NCBI RefSeq assembly: GCF_003185895.1
Contig: NZ_QHLY01000012.1
Coordinates: forward strand, 1,513,843 to 1,577,842
DNA length: 64,000 bases
Direction: 5' to 3'
DNA from: Cryobacterium arcticum
Lineage (GTDB): Bacteria > Actinomycetota > Actinomycetes > Actinomycetales > Microbacteriaceae
The position numbers and the translations under genes are program-made. Positions within the stretch are counted from its first letter, which is position 1. The number at the start of each line of letters is the position of its first letter. Below, piece by piece: positions 58,302-64,000 of the stretch. Under the pieces are notes generated by a model. It was not told where the DNA came from. It made no database searches and worked only from the letters and a program-made list of their open reading frames with translations.

Positions 58302-58748
58302 ATGTCGGAGGCGGTGAGCACAACGAACGGTCCCACACCCTTTGAAGTACACGAGTCGGGCGCGCTCTTGCACGGCACCAAGGCGCAGTTGGCCGTGGGC
58401 GATCTGTTGGTTCCCGGGCGCGGTTCCAACTTCGAAGACGGCCGAACCGCGAACCATGTCTACGTCACCCTGACGCTGGATGCCGCGGCCTGGGGCGCCG
58501 AGCTGGCCGCGGGCGAGGGCCCCGGGCGGATCTACCTGGTGGAGCCCACCGGCGCGCTCGAAGACGACCCCAATGTGACGGACAAGAAGTTCCCCGGCAA
58601 TCCCACCCGGTCGTACCGCACCCGCGAACCCGTGCGGGTCGTGGGCGAACTCCTGGATTGGGTGGGGCATCCGCCCGAACAGGTGCAGGCCATGCGCGAC
58701 GCCCTCGCCGACCTGAACCGCCGGGGGCTCGCGGTCATCGACGACTGA
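58302..58748 (+). CDS. arr: Rifampin ADP-ribosyltransferase
   Basis: A 148-residue Arr enzyme. FEVHESGALLHGTKAQLAVGDLLVPGRGSNF begins like mycobacterial Arr with the His of HGT (residue 24). NHVYVTLTLDAAAWGAELAAGEGPGRIYLVEPTG and DDPNVTDKKFPGNPTRSYRTREPVRVVGE are nearly signature sequence. Arr transfers ADP-ribose from NAD to rifamycin and inactivates it. The start is fixed by GGGAGG 8 bases upstream. It stands alone, between the repeat and the convergent two-component genes; such chromosomal arr genes are known in actinobacteria. Confidence 0.95.
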   Translation: MSEAVSTTNGPTPFEVHESGALLHGTKAQLAVGDLLVPGRGSNFEDGRTANHVYVTLTLDAAAWGAELAAGEGPGRIYLVEPTGALEDDPNVTDKKFPGNPTRSYRTREPVRVVGELLDWVGHPPEQVQAMRDALADLNRRGLAVIDD

Positions 58749-58783
58749 CACGTTGGGCTTCCTGGGGCGTGGACCACTCACCG

Positions 58784-58807
58784 CACCTCCTGCGGGTACG
58801 AGGTGCA
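58784..58807 (+). terminator. Possible terminator after arr
   Basis: GCACCTC (58784-58790) and GAGGTGC (58801-58807) form a 7-bp stem with a 10-base loop, 35 bases after the arr stop, in a convergent gap. No T tract follows. Confidence 0.35.
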
Positions 58808-58877
58808 GTGACGGCGGAATGCCCTCGAGGTTTCCTTCAGCACGAGCCCGGCGCACTCCGGGCCGAGCAGCGCTCCG

Positions 58878-59480
58878 CTAGATCCACCCACGCTCCCACG
58901 CGGTTGCTGCGGCCTCGGTGCGGGAGTCGGCCGCGAGCTTCGCCATCGCGAAGGAGATGTGGTTGCGCACCGTGCCGTGCGCCAGGCCGAGCTGTTTGGC
59001 GATGTGCCGGGTGGGCAGTCCCTCCCGGGCCAGCCGGAGCACATCCACTTCTCGGGCGGTGAGCGGGCTCTCCTCCTCGGTCAGCGCCGCCGTGGCCAGT
59101 CGGGCGTCGATATACCGCTCGCCGGCGGCGACCGAGCGGATGATCGTGGCCAGCTCCGACGCGGGCGTGGACTTGGGCACGAAACCGCGCACCCGGGCGG
59201 CGAGGGCACGTTTCAGGGTGCCGGGCCGGGCATGCCTGGTGACGATGATCACCTGCGTGTCCACCAGACGCAGCAGGCGCTGGGCGGCATCGATGCCGTC
59301 GAGCCGGGGCATCTCCAGGTCGAGCAGCATGATCGCCGGGCGGTGCTCGATCGCCGCGGCCACCGCGTCCTCGCCGTCGGCCACGTCGGCGACGACCTCG
59401 AGGTCAGGTTCGAGCGACAGCAACGCCACGAGGGCACCGCGGATGAGCTCCTCGTCATCGGCGATCACCACCCGGATCAT
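58878..59480 (-). CDS. NarL/LuxR-type response regulator
   Basis: A 200-residue two-domain regulator. The receiver domain has the acidic pair VVIADDEE, the phospho-acceptor Asp54 in IMLLDLEMPRLDG, and Lys in GFVPKS. The C-terminal LuxR HTH is SPLTAREVDVLRLAREGLPTRHIAKQLGLAHGTVRNHISFAMAKL. It overlaps the histidine kinase stop by 4 bases and is its partner. Confidence 0.93.
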   Translation of the reverse strand: MIRVVIADDEELIRGALVALLSLEPDLEVVADVADGEDAVAAAIEHRPAIMLLDLEMPRLDGIDAAQRLLRLVDTQVIIVTRHARPGTLKRALAARVRGFVPKSTPASELATIIRSVAAGERYIDARLATAALTEEESPLTAREVDVLRLAREGLPTRHIAKQLGLAHGTVRNHISFAMAKLAADSRTEAAATAWERGWI

Positions 59481-60760
59481 CGGCCGGCCACCGATCGGGT
59501 CGCCGGGGCGACCGGAGCGCGGCCGTCGGCGGGCAGCACATTTTCCGGAGAACCGGCCAGCGCACCACCTGGCGCGGCAGCGACATCCGTCGTCGGCACC
59601 CGCACCACCAGCGTGAAAGTGTCGTCAGTGCGGCTGGTCTCGACCGTGCCGTGCTGCGCCGCCACGCGGTGCGCCAGTCCGGCCAGGCCCGTTCCGCCGC
59701 GGCGCACCGGGCCTGCCGCGTTGTTGCTCACCGTCAACCGGTACTCCCCGGTGTCGGCGAGCACGAGCTCGATCGTGGCCTCGGTGGCCTTGCTGTGCCG
59801 CAGCACGTTGGTGGCCGCCTCCCGGATCGCGACCGCGAACACGGCGCCGATCGCGGTGGACATGCCCGGTGTCTCGATGTGCGCCTCGCAGCGGATGCCC
59901 GCCGAGCGCAGCACCGCCGCCGCGTTCCGCACCTCCACGGCCACGGTGACCGTGCGGTAGTCGTTCACCACCGCGCGGGTATCGTCAAGGGCCGCCTGCG
60001 CGATCACGCGGATATCGGCGATCTCGCGGGCGGCCTGCTCCGGGCGGGCGGCCAACAGTCGTTCGGCCAGTTCGCTCTTCAGCGCGATCACCTGGAGGTT
60101 GTGGCCCTGGATGTCGTGCAGATCGGTGGCGAACCGCAGCCGTTCCTTGGCCACCGCGAGCTCGGCCGCGGTCTGCCGGGCGGTCTCCAGCCGCAGCACC
60201 ACCTGCAGCGCCCAGACCGCGCTCAATGGCATGAGCGTGAACACGGCCAGGGTGCCGAGCACGATGAGGTCGGCAGTGTCATCGGTGCCGGCCGGGGCCA
60301 CGGGCGGCGAGGCGAGAAGGCCGATCACGCCCCCGCCCGCGATGACCAGGTAGGTGCCGAGCACCACCGTGGTCTTCCACCACCCGTGCACCAGGCAGCT
60401 GAGCACGCCGCCGGCCAGGGCGAACAAGAACGCCCAGCCCCACCCGGCGAACGGAGCCGGCACGGCCAGCAACCATGCCGCGCCGGCCAGCCCCAACAGG
60501 GCCAGCACGAGCGGATGCGTGGGCGCGGCCTCCCCCGCCACCCGCAGCAACAGCGGGATCGCGGCGAGCGCCGCGCCAACCGCGCCCAGCGTGAGGACCG
60601 TGAGCAGAATCATCCGCGGGGTGAGGGGCAGAGTGACCCCCAACAGCAGTTGCGTGAACCCGCCGACGAGCACCACCAGGCCCAGGGTCAGCACGGTGGA
60701 GCGGCGCATCATCCGCAGATCCGCGGTGCCGCCGGGCGCGGGCTGCTCGGTGGGCGTCAT
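59477..60760 (-). CDS. Sensor histidine kinase (NarL-system, HisKA_3)
   Basis: A 427-residue kinase with about six hydrophobic segments in the first ~200 residues (for example STVLTLGLVVLVGGFTQLLL), then the dimer domain ERLRFATDLHDIQGHNLQVIALKSEL with the phospho-His in DLHD, and a short HATPase_c (IREAATNVLRHSKATEATIEL, GGTGLAGLAHRVAAQHG). The membrane part resembles DesK-type sensors. The start at 60760 fits the beginning of the first hydrophobic stretch. Directly upstream is the alpha/beta hydrolase gene, 4 bases before it. Confidence 0.9.
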   Translation of the reverse strand: MTPTEQPAPGGTADLRMMRRSTVLTLGLVVLVGGFTQLLLGVTLPLTPRMILLTVLTLGAVGAALAAIPLLLRVAGEAAPTHPLVLALLGLAGAAWLLAVPAPFAGWGWAFLFALAGGVLSCLVHGWWKTTVVLGTYLVIAGGGVIGLLASPPVAPAGTDDTADLIVLGTLAVFTLMPLSAVWALQVVLRLETARQTAAELAVAKERLRFATDLHDIQGHNLQVIALKSELAERLLAARPEQAAREIADIRVIAQAALDDTRAVVNDYRTVTVAVEVRNAAAVLRSAGIRCEAHIETPGMSTAIGAVFAVAIREAATNVLRHSKATEATIELVLADTGEYRLTVSNNAAGPVRRGGTGLAGLAHRVAAQHGTVETSRTDDTFTLVVRVPTTDVAAAPGGALAGSPENVLPADGRAPVAPATRSVAGR

Positions 60761-60764
60761 GACT

Positions 60765-61709
60765 TCAGCGTATCGACAGCGCGGCGAGGAACTCCGTGGT
60801 GCCCGCGGCGATCTCGGGCGACAGGGTGTGGTGCAAGTAGTGGTCACCCGTGAGCTCGATCACCTGGCCGGTGTCGACGCTCGCCGCCTGCTGCTCGTGC
60901 AGGGCCACCCAGCCGGCCACGTCGGTGTCGTTCGACCGCACAAAGAGCAGCACCGGTAGCTGGGCGGGGAAGGTCGCGCCGCTGACCGCGGCAAAGTTGG
61001 CCGGAGTGTTCTCCATCTCGTTCACCAATGTCGGCGCCGACGCGTTCTTGCTGCTGAGCAGCTTCATCTGGGTCACGGTCTGCTCGTCGAAGGACAGGCC
61101 CGCGTACGGGTCGGGCGCCAGAGCGGTGAGGGCCCGGGTGATCCCCAGGTTGCCCAAAGTCGCGATCAGGCCGGCCGGGATCGGCTCGTCCGCGCCGGGC
61201 TGATAGGGCACGCTGCTGTCGATCCCGACGAACGCGATGAGCTCATCGGCGTAGGCGGCACTGTAGGTGAGGGCGTAGATGCCCGCGATGGAATGGCCCA
61301 TCAGTACGTACCGCTCCACGCCCAGGTACTGGAGCGCCTCGTGCACCTCCCGGGTGATGTTCGCGGCGGTGCGCGGGGTATCGGTTTGGTCGCTCAAGCC
61401 GGCCCCGAAGGGTTCGACCGCCACAACCCGATAGGTGTCGTCGAGCTCGTCGATCAGGGGCTGGAAGTCGAGCCCGGGCGCCGCGGTGCCGAGGCCGGGC
61501 AGCAGCACGATGGTCTGGTCGCCGTCGCCGCTCTGCACGACGTTCATCTCCTTGCCGTCCACGGGCACACGCTGCCCATAGTCGGTGATCGAGGAGGCCT
61601 CGGAGGCCGTGGCAGCGACATTGACCACCGCGGTCGTGGCGACGAGCAGCACCGGAATCGCCACGAGCACGCCGAGGGTGGTGATGGCGATGCGCAGGGG
61701 TTTCTTCAT
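60765..61709 (-). CDS. Alpha/beta hydrolase with N-terminal membrane anchor
   Basis: A 314-residue protein. The start MKKPLRIAITTLGVLVAIPVLL is a signal anchor or uncleaved signal peptide. Downstream, TIVLLPGLGTAAPGLDFQPLIDEL, VEPFGAGLSDQ, YVLMGHSIAGIYAL (nucleophile Ser in GHSIAG), VLLFVRSNDTDVAGW and LTGDHYLHHTLSPE (His) give a complete hydrolase. It is the first gene of a unit with the two-component system, whose kinase starts 4 bases after its stop. Confidence 0.88.
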   Translation of the reverse strand: MKKPLRIAITTLGVLVAIPVLLVATTAVVNVAATASEASSITDYGQRVPVDGKEMNVVQSGDGDQTIVLLPGLGTAAPGLDFQPLIDELDDTYRVVAVEPFGAGLSDQTDTPRTAANITREVHEALQYLGVERYVLMGHSIAGIYALTYSAAYADELIAFVGIDSSVPYQPGADEPIPAGLIATLGNLGITRALTALAPDPYAGLSFDEQTVTQMKLLSSKNASAPTLVNEMENTPANFAAVSGATFPAQLPVLLFVRSNDTDVAGWVALHEQQAASVDTGQVIELTGDHYLHHTLSPEIAAGTTEFLAALSIR

Positions 61710-61800
61710 GGGAACTCGTCTCGGTTGGGCCAGGCGATGGGATCGCTTCGGCGGCGTGAGACCAGCCAATCAAGCCGGTGATGCGCGCGGAAGTGCCCGG

Positions 61801-61822
61801 GTGTCACCGCCAACCGTGACAC
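61801..61822. promoter_or_regulatory. Inverted repeat upstream of the anchored hydrolase
   Basis: GTGTCAC (61801-61807) and GTGACAC (61816-61822) form an exact 7-bp inverted repeat about 92 bases before the hydrolase start. A related TGTCAC follows. It could bind the response regulator of this unit. Confidence 0.4.
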
Positions 61823-61839
61823 CTGTCACGAGGAAAACT

Positions 61840-61871
61840 GAAGCGGCGCCAGACTTCGCTGGCGCCGCTTC
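61840..61871 (-). terminator. Intrinsic terminator of the hsp20 operon
   Basis: GAAGCGGCGCCAG and its exact complement form a 13-bp stem with a 6-base loop. On the minus strand the stem is followed by AGTTTTCC, giving a short T run. It lies 50 bases after the small gene that follows hsp20. Confidence 0.75.
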
Positions 61872-61921
61872 GGTCGGTGGATCGAACTAGTGCACGTGTC
61901 GGTAAGAAGTTGTCCTCCTTG

Positions 61922-62224
61922 TCAATCGTCTCGGGTGTTCACTGTTTCCGGGTCTGCCCGCATCCAGGGCGGGGAGCGGGCCCACGCGGTGACGGAGCTC
62001 TGGCGCCCCACCCTCACCGGCGTCGAACTCATCCGCCCACGCCTTGGCACAGCCATCGGCACCGGCCCCGCACCGAGCGCTGTCGGCGAACCCACCAGGG
62101 TGCGCACGATGTCATCGAACAACACCCCAACGATCACGTTCTCGGCATCCGCCAGAACCTGTAGATCGTGGTCACGCCACGGTTCGGTGCGCGGCACGGC
62201 TGCTGCGACGAAGGTCATGGTCAC
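61922..62224 (-). CDS. Small protein co-transcribed with hsp20
   Basis: A 100-residue protein with a perfect ribosome-binding site (AGGAGGTGACC directly before the ATG) 25 bases after the Hsp20 stop. The first ~45 residues (MTMTFVAAAVPRTEPW, DLQVLADAENVIVGVLFDDIV) are coherent; the rest is Pro/Arg/Ser-rich and may be disordered. I do not recognise the family. It may take part in the stress response with Hsp20. Confidence 0.65.
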   Translation of the reverse strand: MTMTFVAAAVPRTEPWRDHDLQVLADAENVIVGVLFDDIVRTLVGSPTALGAGPVPMAVPRRGRMSSTPVRVGRQSSVTAWARSPPWMRADPETVNTRDD

Positions 62225-62249
62225 CTCCTGAATCGAGCGCCACCGCTGG

Positions 62250-62678
62250 TCAACCAGCGGTCACGGACTGCTGCTGCTGGTTGCTGTTCTGCACCTCGAT
62301 CTTGCGCGGCTTCGCTCGCTCGCTGACCGGCAGCAGAACCGACAGCACCCCGTTGTCGTAGTGGGCCGAGATGTTCTCGGCATCGATACCCTCGCCGAGG
62401 TTGAACTGCCGCAGGTACGACCCGAAGGGGCGTTCTCGGGCAATCCAACTCACGCCGTCCCGACTGTCGGCGGTGCGCCGTGCCCGGATGCTGAGCAACT
62501 GACCGTCGATGTCGATATCGACGCTGCCCGGGTCGAGCCCCGGCATGTCGGCGTTCAGCACATAGCGGTCGCCGTCGCGATACAGGTCGACGGGCATGAA
62601 CTTCGGGCCCTGCTGGGTGCCGAGCAGGCTGCCGGTGAGACGGTCCAGCTCGGCGAAAGGATCAAAAGTCATAGCCAT
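62250..62678 (-). CDS. Hsp20/alpha-crystallin family small heat-shock protein
   Basis: A 142-residue small chaperone. FDPFAELDRLTGSLLG is the N-terminal arm, PVDLYRDGDRYVLNADMPGLDPGSVDIDIDGQLLSIRARR begins the alpha-crystallin domain, and NGVLSVLLPVSERAKPRKIEVQ holds the C-terminal strand and the I/L-x-I/V-like end. It forms oligomers that hold unfolding proteins. The start at 62678 matches the family; the frame stays open to 62753. A sigma-70-like promoter lies upstream. Confidence 0.93.
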   Translation of the reverse strand: MAMTFDPFAELDRLTGSLLGTQQGPKFMPVDLYRDGDRYVLNADMPGLDPGSVDIDIDGQLLSIRARRTADSRDGVSWIARERPFGSYLRQFNLGEGIDAENISAHYDNGVLSVLLPVSERAKPRKIEVQNSNQQQQSVTAG

Positions 62679-62754
62679 GATGAGGAGTCCCCTTTCTGGT
62701 TGATGCGTGTGTAATTGTTTCGGCTCCCGGAGCCCTGAAGCTCCGGACGGCAAA

Positions 62755-62784
62755 ATATTAACTCCGCCGGCGCGGCAGAATCAA
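62755..62784 (-). promoter_or_regulatory. Promoter of the hsp20 operon
   Basis: On the minus strand TTGATT (62779-62784) and TAATAT (62755-62760) are 18 bases apart, 77 bases before the hsp20 start. A 6-bp GC hairpin (CCGGAG/CTCCGG, 62727-62746) lies in the leader. Confidence 0.5.
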
Positions 62785-62946
62785 GTTCCTTTTTCGGCGA
62801 TTTTCGTATATGACGGATGCCTCGGCGGTGCCGCGGTGCCGAGCACATGATTCGGTACAGAGCGGTCGCTCCCGCGCGAGGGCGCCGCCGTGGGGTACCG
62901 TCGAGGTGACATCCGTGACACGGAGCGCGTGGGGAATGGGGCAACG

Positions 62947-63984
62947 GTGAGAGGCAATGGTTCGCCCGCGACGATGCAGGATGTCGCCCGCCTCGCCGGG
63001 GTCTCCGTCAAGACCGTCTCCAACGTGCTGTCGGGCTACGAACACGTCAGCACCCGCATGCACGACCGGGTCATGGCCGCCGTCACCGAGCTGGACTACG
63101 AGATCAACATCTCGGCCCGCAACCTGCGCTCGGGCCGTACCAAGGTGATCGGGCTGGCCGTGCCCGAGCTCAGCCAGGCCTACTTTGCCGAGCTCGCGGA
63201 TGCCGTCATCCGGGCCGCGAAGGCGCACGACTACACCGTGCTGATCGAACAGACCAGCACCGACAACGACGAGATCGCCACCGTCGCCGCCATGCGCCGG
63301 CACGCCATCGACGGCCTCATCTTCAGCCCGATCGCGCTGGGCCCGGGCGACGTCAGCGGCCTGTCGGTGGACTTCCCCGTGGTCGTGCTCGGCGACTGGG
63401 TCGAGGGAAGTCCCGCCGACCACGTGACCTTGCCCAACACCGCCGCAATCCGCACGGCCACCGAGCATCTGCTCGACCTGGGCCGGCGCCGCATCGCCGT
63501 AGTGGGCGCGCACCCGGAGGGGCCGGTGGGCACCAGCGCCCTGCGGTTCAACGGCTATGCCGAGGCGCTCACCGCCCGGGGTATCGAGGTCTGCCCCGAG
63601 CTGGTGGCGGATGTGCCGCTCTGGCACCGCGCCGACGGTGCGGCCGCCGTGACGCAGCTGTTGAATGCCGGCACCGAGTTCGACGGGCTCGTCTGCTTCA
63701 ACGATGCCCTGGCCCTGGGCGCCATGAGCGCCCTGCAGCAGGCGGGCCGGCGGGTGCCCGAAGACGTCGCCGTGGTGGGCTTCGACGACATCGAAGACGC
63801 GCGCTACTCCACCCCGGCGCTCACCACCATCTCCCCCGGCCGCGAAGAGTTGGCCCGCCTGGCCGTGGACCGCGTGCTGGCCCGCATCGAAGCCGGCGGC
63901 GAGGCCTCTGCCACCGTGCACGTCGAGGTCGGCTACTCGCTCGAGGTGCGCGCCTCCACCGTTTCGGTCTCCTCCGCGACGTAG
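62947..63984 (+). CDS. LacI family transcriptional regulator
   Basis: A 345-residue repressor. The HTH and hinge read TMQDVARLAGVSVKTVSNVLSGYEHVSTRMHDRVMAAVTEL, followed by the periplasmic-binding-protein-like effector domain (KVIGLAVPELSQAYFAELADAVI, DGLVCFNDALALGAMSALQ, VPEDVAVVGFDDIEDARYSTPALTTI). The GTG at 62947 is the likely start; the frame is open from 62890. Its target is probably a sugar operon beyond the right edge. Confidence 0.92.
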   Translation: MRGNGSPATMQDVARLAGVSVKTVSNVLSGYEHVSTRMHDRVMAAVTELDYEINISARNLRSGRTKVIGLAVPELSQAYFAELADAVIRAAKAHDYTVLIEQTSTDNDEIATVAAMRRHAIDGLIFSPIALGPGDVSGLSVDFPVVVLGDWVEGSPADHVTLPNTAAIRTATEHLLDLGRRRIAVVGAHPEGPVGTSALRFNGYAEALTARGIEVCPELVADVPLWHRADGAAAVTQLLNAGTEFDGLVCFNDALALGAMSALQQAGRRVPEDVAVVGFDDIEDARYSTPALTTISPGREELARLAVDRVLARIEAGGEASATVHVEVGYSLEVRASTVSVSSAT

Positions 63985-63985
63985 A

Positions 63986-64000
63986 CCCCCCCCCCCCCCC
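63986..64000. repeat. Poly-C run at the window end
   Basis: The last 15 bases are all C, directly after the LacI stop codon plus one A. The run may continue beyond the window. Such a long homopolymer is exceptional in this genome and may be a contig-end artefact. Confidence 0.9.

Noticed and set aside
1..64000. CRISPR array, rRNA or tRNA genes
   Set aside because: No regularly spaced direct repeats with unique spacers and no tRNA cloverleaf or rRNA sequence were noticed on reading; a tRNAscan/CRISPR search would settle this.

Overview
The window is a high-GC actinobacterial chromosome segment, probably from Microbacteriaceae (a Cryobacterium- or Leifsonia-like organism). This rests on GC-rich codon use, GTG starts, ATGA stop/start overlaps and the gene families present. 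No rRNA, tRNA, CRISPR array, integrase or intact transposase was seen.

Layout. 1-2.9 kb: tail of a hypothetical gene, an SDR oxidoreductase behind twin palindromic operators, an HSL-type esterase with a single-base frameshift, and a TetR regulator. 3.1-6.0 kb: a small nuclease/RNA-binding cluster (UvrD-helicase fragment, NERD protein, OST-HTH protein, YhcG-type PD-(D/E)XK protein). 6.2-13.8 kb: a SOUL protein, then a sugar module of ascorbate-type PTS IIC/IIB/IIA, a ROK regulator, transketolase and DeoC aldolase; the two diverging transcripts carry matching operator-like sites.

13.8-32.4 kb is an accessory island with visibly lower GC. It starts with IS-end-like tandem repeats, a membrane coiled-coil protein and a DUF900-type serine hydrolase. 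Its centre is a minus-strand operon: Z1 helicase, PD-(D/E)XK (DUF4420-like) nuclease, GHKL/MORC-like ATPase, two unassigned proteins, m5C DNA methyltransferase, and a probable frameshifted small gene. A 94-residue protein and a Vsr endonuclease diverge from it. This matches restriction-modification-like systems built around MutL/MORC-like ATPases and Z1 helicases. Next come a MazG-like pyrophosphohydrolase with a GIY-YIG/DUF2075 helicase, an orphan PD-(D/E)XK protein and a membrane-anchored HNH nuclease. It is best read as a defence island.

32.7-40.8 kb: an oligopeptide-type ABC transporter operon with an amidohydrolase and an ornithine-cyclodeaminase-family enzyme, facing a GntR regulator. 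40.8-50.3 kb: an HNH protein, two WYL regulators with nearby enzymes, CorA with a long leader and tandem stalk repeats, a PadR/membrane-protein pair, a PRISE-type reductase with an ArsR regulator, and two HSL-type hydrolases. 50.5-58.1 kb: a GntR-controlled catabolic operon (tripartite tricarboxylate transporter, sialidase-fold enzyme, DHDPS/NAL-family aldolase, L-fucose-isomerase-like enzyme). 58.3-64 kb: rifampin ADP-ribosyltransferase (arr), a NarL-type two-component system with an alpha/beta hydrolase, Hsp20 with a small partner, and a LacI regulator. The window ends in a run of at least 15 C.
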